This document shows positions 26,114 to 34,010 of a stretch of 64,000 nt of DNA, one piece after another. A program made the translations under genes and the position numbers. The notes beneath the pieces are model-generated. The model was not told the origin of the DNA, made no database searches, and saw nothing but the letters and a program-made list of their open reading frames with translations. The DNA comes from JABWBD01 sp040768665 (GTDB lineage Bacteria > Planctomycetota > Planctomycetia > Pirellulales > Thermoguttaceae), in contig JAXGMN010000016.1 of the NCBI GenBank assembly GCA_040768665.1, positions 1-64,000 of the forward strand. The letters run 5' to 3'. Positions within the stretch are counted from its first letter, which is position 1. Each line of letters starts with the position of its first letter.

Positions 26114-27394
26114 ATGCTCATGACGACCAACGCGGAGGATCGGAGGAACTTCGACCCCTATTATCAATGGCTTGGAATTTCGCCCCAGGATCAACCGCCG
26201 GACTATTACCGACTCCTCGGGATCAAGCCGTTGGAGGACGACCCGATCGTGATCGGCGCCGCAGCCGAGCAACGGATCGCGCATGTCCGAGTCTACCAGC
26301 TCGGTCCCTACGCCGACTGGTCACAGAAAATCCTCAATGAGATCGCCGCAGCGAAATCGTGCCTGCTCAACCCCGGCGCGAAGGCCAACTACGACCGAAC
26401 GCTTCGCCCTCAGCAGGGCGTCCAGGGAGGAATACTTCGGGGGATCGCCAGTCCGCAACCGGAGACCAAGATGATGCCGCCGCCGCTGCTCACGGCGACC
26501 GCCGGGCACTGGACGCCCTGGGCGGGCCGTGCGCTGCTCTTGGCCGGTCTGATCATGGCCTTGACGGCAAGGAGTTGCGACACTTTGGGCGACCGGGCGG
26601 CCGCTCGTACGGGGGCCAGGCTCGATTTGCTCGCCAATCGTATCGAAGCAAAATGGGCTTCGCCCGGCAGCGATGCGCGCCGCGACGACTCGCCGATCGC
26701 AAAGACGCTCCGCGAAGTCTCCGACAAGAAGGTTCTGGTGCGCAGTGAAATCGAGCGAAGCATCGATTCGCCGGAAGATGCCGACTTCTTCCGTCTCGAG
26801 ACCCCGGTCGGCGGGCGGCTGTATGTGCGCCAGATGTCCGAGTACGGGTTGGACAGCTACCTCGAACTGTTCGATGCGCAGGCCGAACTCCTCACCACGA
26901 ATGATGACGGCGGGGGCAATCGCGATGCGCTGGTGCAATACGACGTCACCGCGGGCAGCACGTATTTCGTTCGCGCCGCCAGCCGCGGCAACACGAGCGG
27001 CCGGTATCGGTTGGTGCTGGAGATATGCGAACCACCCGGGGACGACGATACCGGGAACGACTCGGCTTCCGCTCAGCCCTTGGAGCTGGCATCCTTCGAA
27101 GGCGCACAAGCGGATCTTAGCGAGTGGGAGTCCTTGACGGATCAGCTACGCGAAGCCGATGCTCAAAACCGCATGAGCCGCTACTGGCATGCCTGGCTAT
27201 TCTCGCTGGGATCGATTTTCCTGTCCGCGGGCGCGTTGATTGTCTCCTTTACCGGTCCGGTCCCGGAACGCTGGATCTGTCTGGCGATCGCTGCGATCGT
27301 CATCTTCAGCCTCTACATCGGCGGCGCCGGTTGGTCCGACGACCCGATTGACTGCGGACGGACAGCGGAGACTTCTCTCCGCCACGATTCCTGA
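26114..27394 (+). CDS. J-like membrane protein with PPC domain
   Basis: A 426-residue protein starting at ATG 26114 or 26120. Residues 20-95 form a J-like segment (PPDYYRLLGIKPLEDDPIVI, then WSQKILNEIAAAKSCLLNPG and KANYDRTL), but the HPD motif that stimulates Hsp70 is absent; the loop reads YQLGPYADW. This HPD-less form is common in Planctomycetes. A span at about 137-155 follows. Then comes a bacterial pre-peptidase C-terminal (PPC) domain: DSPEDADFFRLETPVGGRLY, LELFDAQAELLTTNDDGGG and YDVTAGSTYFVRAASRGNTS. Two more hydrophobic segments close the protein. It follows the Hsp70 gene by nine bases, suggesting a joint role at the membrane. Confidence 0.75.
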   Translation: MLMTTNAEDRRNFDPYYQWLGISPQDQPPDYYRLLGIKPLEDDPIVIGAAAEQRIAHVRVYQLGPYADWSQKILNEIAAAKSCLLNPGAKANYDRTLRPQQGVQGGILRGIASPQPETKMMPPPLLTATAGHWTPWAGRALLLAGLIMALTARSCDTLGDRAAARTGARLDLLANRIEAKWASPGSDARRDDSPIAKTLREVSDKKVLVRSEIERSIDSPEDADFFRLETPVGGRLYVRQMSEYGLDSYLELFDAQAELLTTNDDGGGNRDALVQYDVTAGSTYFVRAASRGNTSGRYRLVLEICEPPGDDDTGNDSASAQPLELASFEGAQADLSEWESLTDQLREADAQNRMSRYWHAWLFSLGSIFLSAGALIVSFTGPVPERWICLAIAAIVIFSLYIGGAGWSDDPIDCGRTAETSLRHDS

Positions 27395-27399
27395 GGCTT

Positions 27400-27552
27400 T
27401 TGGAGTGCGCACGACTTGTCGTCGCTTTCTTTCTTTTCTTACTTTTCTTCCTCTTTCCTTTCTTTCCCCTCATGTCGGCTTTTAGGAGGCAGACGACGGG
27501 AGGAAAGAAAAAAGAGAAAGAAGAAAGCGGTGACAAGTCACGCGCACTCCAA
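27400..27552. repeat. 153-bp palindromic element with polypyrimidine/polypurine arms
   Basis: The ends TTGGAGTGCGC and GCGCACTCCAA are complementary and continue through GACTTGTC/GACAAGTC into a pyrimidine-rich left arm (CTTTCTTTCTTTTC) and a purine-rich right arm (GAAAGAAAAAAGAGAAAG). It lies between the convergent J-like gene and hydA and could act as a transcription terminator on both strands. It looks like another non-autonomous element family. No second copy was found in the window. Confidence 0.75.
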
Positions 27553-27576
27553 GGAGGACGTACGATCCGACGCGAG

Positions 27577-29349
27577 CTACATGCGCGTACGACTCGTGTA
27601 CTTCGTGTGCAGTAGATGGTGCGACTTGTCGCCCAGCGGCCGGCCGAGGAATTCCTCGTAGAGCTGGCGAACCTCGGGGTTGTCGTGCGACTTGCGGAGC
27701 TTCTTGCCCTCGTCCTCGCGATAAATCGCCGCGATACGGGCCTGGCGGACCTCGTTCGTCGTGAACCTCGGCTGGCCGCCGCCCCCGATGCAGCCGCCCG
27801 GACAGGTCATCACTTCGACGAAGTGATACTGCTTCGCACCCGACTTGACCGCCGCAATCAGCTTCTGCGCATTGCCCAGGCCGTGGGCGACGGCGACGTT
27901 CAGGGTCGCTCCTTCCAGGAAGCTCCAGTCCGGCAGTGCGCCCTTGATCGTGAGCGACGCTTCTTTGACCCCCGCCAGCCCGGCCACCGGCAGCACGTGG
28001 AGGTTCTCGCACGGCAACGGCTTGCCGGTGACGATCTCGTAGGCGGTCCGCAATGCGGCTTCCATCACGCCGCCCGTGTTGGCGAAAATGTCGGCGGCGC
28101 CGGTCGACAGGCCCAGCGGCGCATCCATCTCCTCATCGGGGAGGCTCATGAAATCGATTCCCGCGGCGCGGATCATCTTGCCCAGTTCGCGCGTTGTGAG
28201 CACGACGTCGACGTCGCGGACTCCGCTGGCATTCATCTCCGGCCGCTGGCACTCGAACTTCTTCGCCGTGCACGGCATGATCGAGGCGACGAAGATCTGT
28301 TCGGGCCGTTTGCCGAGCTTGTTGGCGTAGTAGGTCTTGGCCACCGCGCCGAACATCTGCTGCGGCGACTTGCAGGTCGACAGGTTGGGAAGGAGGTCCG
28401 GGTGGAAGTACTCCATGAACTTGATCCAGCCCGGCGAGCAACTCGTGAACATCGGCAGCGCGGCGGGTTCGCCGCCGCCGAGCGTCTTCTTCAGACGCGC
28501 CAGCAGTTCCGTCCCCTCCTCCATGATTGTCAGGTCGGCGGCGAAATTGGTGTCGAACACCGCGTTGAACCCGAGCCGGCGAAGGGCCGCGACCATCTTG
28601 CCGGTGACCAGCGTGCCGGGCGCGCAGCCGAAACACTCGCCCAAGGCCGCGCGGATCGCCGGCGCGGTCTGCACCACGACGTGCTTGTCCGGCGCGTCCA
28701 GCGCGGTCCAGACCTCATCGATCTGGTCCCGTTCGGTGATCGCGCCGACCGGGCAGATTGCCGCGCACTGGCCACACTGCACGCAGGCCACCGAGCCGAG
28801 TTCCAGGTTGAATGCCGGCCCGATCACCGTCTCGAATCCGCGGTTCTGTGGAAACAACGCACCGACGTGCTGCGTCTCGAGGCAGACGCTCACACACCGG
28901 CGGCACTTGATGCACTTGCCGTTGTCGCGGACCAGTGCCGGTGTCGAGTGGTCGATCCGCTTGCGGGTCCGCTCGCCCGGGTAGCGAACTTCCCGGATGC
29001 CGAGCTCTGCCGATAATTTCTGCAATTCGCAGTCTTCGTTGCGGTCGCATGTCTGGCATTCGCCATTGTGCTCCGAAAGGAGCAGTTCCACCACCAGGTG
29101 CCGGGCTTCGCGGACCCGCCGCGTATTGGTGAAAACCTTCATCCCCTCGGCCACCGGCATCGAACAGGAGGCGGCAAGGTTTCTCGCCCCCTCGATCTCG
29201 ACCACGCAGACGCGGCATGCCCCGATCGGCTGGAGGCCCTCAACGTGGCAGAGTGTGGGAATCCTGATCCCGGCAGTCTTTGCCGCGCAAAGAATGGTCG
29301 TTCCTTCAGGAACTTCGATAGGAACGTTATTGATGGAGAGTCCGATCAT
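27577..29349 (-). CDS. hydA: [FeFe] hydrogenase catalytic subunit (HydA/HndD type)
   Basis: This is the H2-activating subunit of an NAD(P)-linked multimeric [FeFe] hydrogenase, 590 residues. The N-terminus carries a plant-type 2Fe-2S domain (C34, C45, C48, C62), a His-Cys3 4Fe-4S site (H94, C98, C101, C107) and two 4Fe-4S motifs (CIKCRRCVSVC at 146, CVQCGQCAAICP at 189). The H-cluster domain has L1 FTSCSPGWIKF (C304), L2 IMPCTAKKFE (C360) and L3 VMTCPGGCIGGGGQP (C516, C520). L1 has Ser where the better-studied monomeric enzymes have a second Cys. The partners hydB and hydC lie upstream on the same strand. The HydEFG maturases are not in the window. Confidence 0.93.
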   Translation of the reverse strand: MIGLSINNVPIEVPEGTTILCAAKTAGIRIPTLCHVEGLQPIGACRVCVVEIEGARNLAASCSMPVAEGMKVFTNTRRVREARHLVVELLLSEHNGECQTCDRNEDCELQKLSAELGIREVRYPGERTRKRIDHSTPALVRDNGKCIKCRRCVSVCLETQHVGALFPQNRGFETVIGPAFNLELGSVACVQCGQCAAICPVGAITERDQIDEVWTALDAPDKHVVVQTAPAIRAALGECFGCAPGTLVTGKMVAALRRLGFNAVFDTNFAADLTIMEEGTELLARLKKTLGGGEPAALPMFTSCSPGWIKFMEYFHPDLLPNLSTCKSPQQMFGAVAKTYYANKLGKRPEQIFVASIMPCTAKKFECQRPEMNASGVRDVDVVLTTRELGKMIRAAGIDFMSLPDEEMDAPLGLSTGAADIFANTGGVMEAALRTAYEIVTGKPLPCENLHVLPVAGLAGVKEASLTIKGALPDWSFLEGATLNVAVAHGLGNAQKLIAAVKSGAKQYHFVEVMTCPGGCIGGGGQPRFTTNEVRQARIAAIYREDEGKKLRKSHDNPEVRQLYEEFLGRPLGDKSHHLLHTKYTSRTRM

Positions 29350-29564
29350 GGCGAATTCCAGTCAAACCTGCGATTGTCCTTTGCACTTCCTCGTCCCGAG
29401 CCTTCGGCGCTATTCGAGCCGACGCTATCCGCAGACCTTACCAATTGCTCGCCGACGGTGTCTCTCGCAAAGGCGGCCCACGTTATCACGATGTCCCAAA
29501 TCCGATCCTCCAGCGACTCCGCCAATTGGCATACCCGCAGAGTCTCAAAACTCGTCCTCTCCAT
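29346..29564 (-). pseudogene. truncated four-helix-bundle (23S rRNA IVS-type) gene
   Basis: A 72-residue frame with the hallmark pattern of the small four-helix-bundle family encoded by rRNA intervening sequences: SFETLRVCQLAESLEDRIWD in helix 1 and LVRSADSVGSNSAEGSGRGS in helix 2. Full-length members have about 115-125 residues with two more helices; here the frame ends NRRFDWNSP and its stop overlaps the hydA start codon (29346-29349). The gene is an insertion remnant lodged between hydB and hydA. It probably does nothing, though its translation may be coupled to hydA. Confidence 0.65.
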
Positions 29565-29626
29565 CCAATCCCTTCCTCAGCGCTTCGAGAAGAACCGGAC
29601 CTCCAACACCGGAGCCCTAAACTCTA

Positions 29627-32600
29627 TTAACTCTCCCCGTGATTCCCATTTCCCCGCCGCCCCCAGTCGCAACGAAGACAACGTTTCGCCTGGCAGACGG
29701 CAACCGACTCGACCCAGGGCTGCTCGACCTCGTCGAAGTTGGACCGCCGCCGCTCCACGGGGATAAGGCGGAGCTTCTCGCGCGCCGCGTCGATCGGTTC
29801 GGCATCCGGATCGAAGAAGGTATCGACTTCCCGCTCCTCCCGCCAGAAGGCATGTTGCTTCCCTGTCAGGTATTGGTCGATGCCCACGGCGGCGCGTTCA
29901 CCCGCCGCAACGGCTTCGACGACTGACGAGGGTCCGCTCACCGCATCGCCGCCGGCAAAGATCCACTTCTCCGAGGTCTGCCCCGCGACCGGGTCGATGT
30001 GGATGAACGTGTTGTATCGGGTCTCCAGCGTCACGTCCCCGGCAATCTTCTGCACGTCGAGCGTCTGCCCGACGGCAACCAGGATTTGGTCCGCCTTGAT
30101 GCAGAACGCATCGCCGCCTTCCTCGGGACGCCGACGGCCGGATCGATCGAACTCGCCCAATCGCATCGGCTGGCACTTCAGCCCCACAACCTTGCGCCCT
30201 TCAACAAGCACTTCGACCGGGGCCGTCAACAGCCTCAATTCGACACCCTCGTGCTTGGCCTCTTCGATCTCTTCCTTGTAAGCGGGCATCACTTCGCGGC
30301 TGCGGCGGTACACGACCGTCACGCTTTCCGCTCCGAGACGGACGGCGGTCCGCGCCGCGTCGATCGCCGAATTGCCGCCCCCGATCACCACCACGTTCAT
30401 ACCAACCGGCACGGAGCCGCGAAGGTTGTAGGTGCGGAGGAAATTCAAGGCGTCGGTGATCCCTTCGGCGTCTTCACCGGGGATGCCCAGCCGGACGCCG
30501 GCCGGGGCGCCGACGCCCAGGAACAAGGCGTCGCACCCCTCGGCGCGCAGCGACTTGAGCGTGAAGTCCACGCCCAGCTTCAATCCGGTGAAAATCTCCA
30601 CCCCCATCCGCTCGACCATGCGGACCTCGCGCGCCACGACTTCCCGCGGCAAACGATAGGCGGGGATCGCCTGGACCAGCATGCCGCCCGGCCGCGGTTC
30701 GGCCTCGTACACCTTGGGGCGGTATCCGAGCCGGGCCAGGAAATAGGCGCAGGAAAGCCCCGCCGGGCCGGCGCCGATGATGGCGATCTTCCGCCGGGCA
30801 TTCTGCGGGTTCTCGCGGACTTCCGGCACCTGAATCGTCACCTCCTGGTCGACCATGAACCGCTTCACGCCGCGGATCGACACGGGCGCATCGAGCGTCG
30901 TCCGCCGGCACTTCTCCTCGCACGTATGGAAGCACACCCGTGAGCAGATCGCGGCGAAGGGATTCCGCTCGCGGTGCAGCCGCAAGGCTTCCGCATAGCG
31001 CTTTTCGGCAACCAGGGAGACAAAGCCGGGAATATCGACGTTGGCCGGGCAGGCACTGGAGCAGGGAGCATTGACCAGCGCCGCGCAGACGCCGGCCCGG
31101 CATCGCTTGTCGCGGATGTGCTCGACGTATTCGTTGCCGAAGTGGCGGATCGTCGAGAGAACGGGGTTCGGAGCCGTTTGCCCCAAGCCGCACAGCGACG
31201 TCTCCTTGATCATCTCCCCAAGGTCGATGAGCCGGTCGACGTCGGCCTCCTCGCCGCGCCCCTCGCAGATCCGCTCGAGGATCTCCAGCATCCGCTTCGT
31301 GCCGACGCGGCACGGAACGCACTTGCCGCACGATTCCTCCTGGACGAACTCGAGGAAAAAACGCGCGACGTCCACCATGCAACTGTCTTCGTCCATCACG
31401 ATCAGGCCGCCCGAGCCCATGATCGCGCCCAGTTCGGAGAGCGACTCGTAATCGAGCAGCGTGTTCAGGTGCTGCTTGGGAATGCACCCGCCCGATGGAC
31501 CGCCGATCTGGGCGGCCTTGAACTCCTTGCCGCCCGGGATGCCGCCGCCGATGTCGTAGATCAGATCGCCCAGGGCCATCCCCACCGGTACCTCGACCAG
31601 CCCCGAGTTCTTGATCGTTCCGGCCAGGGCGAAAACCTTCGTCCCCCGGCTCCGTTCGGTGCCGAAGGAGGCATACCACTCGCCGCCGCGAAGAAGGATC
31701 GCCGGCACGTTCGCGTAGGTCTCGACATTGTTCAGCAACGTCGGCTTCTCCCAGAGGCCCTTCTGCGCGGGGAACGGCGGGCGGGGCCGCGGCTCCCCGC
31801 GATTGCCCTCGATCGAGGTCAACAGCGCCGTCTCTTCGCCGCAGACGAACGCTCCCGAGCCCATGCGGATCTCCAGGTCGAAATCGAAACCCAAGCCCAG
31901 GATATTCTTGCCCAACAATCCTCGCTGCTTCGCCTGATCCAGAGCGGTCCCGAGCCGCTGGACGGCCAGCGGATATTCCGCGCGGACGTAGACGAAGCCT
32001 TTTCGGGCCCCGACCGTCGCGGCGGCAATCGCCATTCCCTCGATCACGCTGTGGGGATCGCCTTCCAGGACGCTGCGGTCCATAAACGCCCCCGGATCGC
32101 CCTCGTCGGCGTTGCACACGACGTACTTGGCTGTCGCCTCGGCGTCCCGCGTGAATTTCCACTTCAGCCACGTCTTGAACCCGGCGCCGCCGCGGCCCCG
32201 CAGACCGGAGACCTTGAGCGTCTCGATCACCGCGTCCGGATTCTTCGCGGTGAGCACCTTCGCCAGCGCCTCGTAGCCGTCGCGCGCGATGTAGTCTTCG
32301 ATCCGGGTCGGGTCGATCTCCCCGCAGTTGCGCAAGACCACCTTCGTCTGCCGGCGGAAGAAGTCCCAATCGGCCGCCTTGTGGACGTTGCGCCCGTCCG
32401 GCCGCTTGTGCGTCAGCCGTTCGACCACCCGGCCTCGGAGGAGATGCTCCATGACCAGGTCCTGCCCGTCTTCCGGTTGGACTTGCTGGTAGAAGACGTC
32501 GTCGATCATCAGCACCGGCCCGCCGGAACAGGGCCCCATGCAGCCGGTGTCGATCAGCGCAACTTTATCGCCGAGCCCCTGCTCTTCAATTTCCCTTTCA

Positions 32601-32755
32601 ATCGCCGCTTTGACCTTTTCCGATCCGGAGGCGATGCAACTGGCTCCCATGCAGATTCGGATCTGCTTCTGACCGGCCGCCTTGGCCTCCTCCTTCTCCG
32701 CCTGGGTGTAGATCCGCAGGGCGTTGAGCTGCTCGACGTTGGCAATGATCTTCAT
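29627..32755 (-). CDS. hydB: NuoF-like hydrogenase flavoprotein fused to a GltD-like NAD(P)H oxidoreductase
   Basis: The 1042-residue protein joins two modules. Residues 1-110 hold a thioredoxin-like 2Fe-2S domain (CMGASC ... CMGPC). Residues 130-570 are NuoF-like, with GLRGRGGAGFKTWLKW, VVCNADEGDPGAFMD, ALAGTIKNSGLVEVP and the cluster motif ESCGKCVPCRVGTKRM. Residues 580-1000 match the glutamate-synthase small subunit (GltD/NfnB-like) family: a Cys-rich start (CSSACPANVDIPGF, CSRVCFHTCEEKC), an FAD motif AIIGAGPAGLSCAYFLA, an NAD(P)H motif VVIGGGNSAIDAARTA and IFAGGDAVSGPSSVVEAVAA. It ends CQAKRCLRCDW. The fusion adds a second flavin and pyridine-nucleotide site, which suggests flavin-based electron bifurcation or NAD/NADP coupling. 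It overlaps hydC by four bases. Confidence 0.9.
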   Translation of the reverse strand: MKIIANVEQLNALRIYTQAEKEEAKAAGQKQIRICMGASCIASGSEKVKAAIEREIEEQGLGDKVALIDTGCMGPCSGGPVLMIDDVFYQQVQPEDGQDLVMEHLLRGRVVERLTHKRPDGRNVHKAADWDFFRRQTKVVLRNCGEIDPTRIEDYIARDGYEALAKVLTAKNPDAVIETLKVSGLRGRGGAGFKTWLKWKFTRDAEATAKYVVCNADEGDPGAFMDRSVLEGDPHSVIEGMAIAAATVGARKGFVYVRAEYPLAVQRLGTALDQAKQRGLLGKNILGLGFDFDLEIRMGSGAFVCGEETALLTSIEGNRGEPRPRPPFPAQKGLWEKPTLLNNVETYANVPAILLRGGEWYASFGTERSRGTKVFALAGTIKNSGLVEVPVGMALGDLIYDIGGGIPGGKEFKAAQIGGPSGGCIPKQHLNTLLDYESLSELGAIMGSGGLIVMDEDSCMVDVARFFLEFVQEESCGKCVPCRVGTKRMLEILERICEGRGEEADVDRLIDLGEMIKETSLCGLGQTAPNPVLSTIRHFGNEYVEHIRDKRCRAGVCAALVNAPCSSACPANVDIPGFVSLVAEKRYAEALRLHRERNPFAAICSRVCFHTCEEKCRRTTLDAPVSIRGVKRFMVDQEVTIQVPEVRENPQNARRKIAIIGAGPAGLSCAYFLARLGYRPKVYEAEPRPGGMLVQAIPAYRLPREVVAREVRMVERMGVEIFTGLKLGVDFTLKSLRAEGCDALFLGVGAPAGVRLGIPGEDAEGITDALNFLRTYNLRGSVPVGMNVVVIGGGNSAIDAARTAVRLGAESVTVVYRRSREVMPAYKEEIEEAKHEGVELRLLTAPVEVLVEGRKVVGLKCQPMRLGEFDRSGRRRPEEGGDAFCIKADQILVAVGQTLDVQKIAGDVTLETRYNTFIHIDPVAGQTSEKWIFAGGDAVSGPSSVVEAVAAGERAAVGIDQYLTGKQHAFWREEREVDTFFDPDAEPIDAAREKLRLIPVERRRSNFDEVEQPWVESVAVCQAKRCLRCDWGRRGNGNHGES

Positions 32756-33312
32756 GATGGTTGCTCCTCCCGGCTCGCGTCGGCCACCGCGGCCGGTTCA
32801 TCGACGCCCGGACGGTACTGTTCGAGGATCTTGACGAGCTTCGTGGGACGGACCCGCTGGTGGACGTCGTCATCGATCATGATCACCGGTGCCAGGCCAC
32901 AGGCCCCGAAACATCGGCCGACGTCGAGCGAAAACATCCGGTCCGACGTCGTCTCGCCCACCTCGATCCGCAGCGCGCTCTTCAAGGCACTGAGGACTTC
33001 CTTTCCGCCGCGGACGTAGCAGGCCGTGCCAAGACATACGCGGATCAGGTGCTTGCCTCGAGGGACCCGAGTGAAGAAGGAGTAGAACCCGACGACGCCG
33101 GCCACCTCGCTGTAGGGCTTGTCCAGCGCCAGTGCGATCTTCTTCAAGGCCGTCTCCGGCAAATAGCCGAACATGGCCTGAGCGATCTGCAGCACTGGAA
33201 TCAGGGCGCCCGGCACGTCGGCGTACTCCGCGAGCACCTCGTCCAGTTGGGCGAGCAACTGCTCTTCGGAAAGTTCTTCCTGGCAAGCACAGCGGGCGGG
33301 TTCTGTGGACAT
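32752..33312 (-). CDS. hydC: NuoE-like 2Fe-2S subunit of the [FeFe] hydrogenase
   Basis: A 186-residue thioredoxin-like ferredoxin subunit, homologous to NuoE and HydC/HndA. The helical N-terminal domain (ALIPVLQIAQAMFGYLPETA) is followed by VAGVVGFYSFFTRVPRGKHL and the 2Fe-2S ligands in CLGTACYVRGG and CFGACGLAPVIMIDD. The C-terminal acidic tail is variable in the family. Its stop overlaps the start of hydB (32752-32755), so the order is hydC-hydB-(fragment)-hydA. In the holoenzyme it would pass electrons between the flavin subunit and hydA. Confidence 0.93.
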   Translation of the reverse strand: MSTEPARCACQEELSEEQLLAQLDEVLAEYADVPGALIPVLQIAQAMFGYLPETALKKIALALDKPYSEVAGVVGFYSFFTRVPRGKHLIRVCLGTACYVRGGKEVLSALKSALRIEVGETTSDRMFSLDVGRCFGACGLAPVIMIDDDVHQRVRPTKLVKILEQYRPGVDEPAAVADASREEQPS

Positions 33313-33449
33313 GTCTGCCCTCTCTCCTGACGCGTAGCGAACCTTGGCGGTGGGAAAACAAGACTGGTGCGGAGAAAAAAGGACGCCGACGCTACGCTCC
33401 AGCAGGCCTCGTCTCCGTCTCTTCCATCAATTCCGTTTGCAGTCCTAAC

Positions 33450-33579
33450 AGGCCCTAACAAAACCGCGATTCGCAAGCAGCCCGGCTGCTACCATCCACT
33501 CTCAAGCGCGAATTACCGTGGTCCGATTGAGAGCAGCCGGGCTGCTGGCACCCGCTCGGCAGGGGTTTTGTCAGGGCCT
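33450..33579. repeat. 130-bp palindromic element (AGGCCCTAACAAAACC ends)
   Basis: The ends AGGCCCTAACAAAACC and GGTTTTGTCAGGGCCT are near-complementary, and inside are AGCAGCCCGGCTGCT and AGAGCAGCCGGGCTGCTGG. A diverged second copy is at 39510-39629 and part of an end (GAGGCCCTAACAAAAAGG) is near 8637. Confidence 0.8.
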
Positions 33580-33638
33580 CAAGCTCAATTCTACTTCATG
33601 TTCCAGCCGGTCCCTGGCAGTCTCGGCTTGCTGAGCAG

Positions 33639-33700
33639 TAGGTCCCGCTTGCCGAGCGGGACCTGAAGCCCAAGGTCCCGCTCGGCAAGCGGGACCTACC
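33639..33700. repeat. REP pair (TAGGTCCCGCTTGCCGAGCG type)
   Basis: Two inverted units, TAGGTCCCGCTTGCC and GGCAAGCGGGACCTA, each a small hairpin with its partner half, enclose 8 bp. The same pair occurs at 49055-49150 with a longer spacer. Confidence 0.85.
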
Positions 33701-33874
33701 AGCGTATTCCGAGCCGCGCAAACACCACAAAGTCCAACAGAATCGGGTGGCAAGGTTGCGCGGCACGCGCTTAATCACGTTCAATATAGTCGTCCTGCCG
33801 CAAGAAGCACAAGCGAGAACCGCGCCGGCGTTTCGAAAAGAACTGCGCCCGGGCAATTTGCAAAGGCCATGTTA

Positions 33875-33911
33875 CAAAAAAGGCCCGCAGACAGAGTTGT
33901 CTGCGGGCCTT
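33875..33911 (-). terminator. intrinsic terminator of hppA
   Basis: In the minus direction AAGGCCCGCAGAC pairs perfectly with GTCTGCGGGCCTT around a 6-base loop (33880-33911) and runs into TTTTTTG (33875-33880). It lies about 100 bases past the hppA stop and is the clearest factor-independent terminator in the window. Confidence 0.85.
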
Positions 33912-34010
33912 CGATTTCCAATCCGGTGAGCCGACCGCTCGGTTTCACCCTTCCTTCTGCGTGACGAGGTGCGCCGAAAGTTCACCCGGCCACCCGGCCG
34001 CAGCTCCTTC

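Larger units (their letters stand above)
33313..34010. other. repeat-rich gap between hydC and hppA
   Basis: No gene seen. The upstream region of the hyd operon lies at 33313-33440. Then come a 130-bp palindromic element (33450-33579), a pair of short REP hairpins (33639-33700) and the hppA terminator (33875-33911). Confidence 0.65.

Noticed and set aside
30974..33019. Plus-strand frame of 681 codons, and overlapping minus frame of 631 codons
   Set aside because: Both are shadows of hydB; neither shows any recognisable domain.
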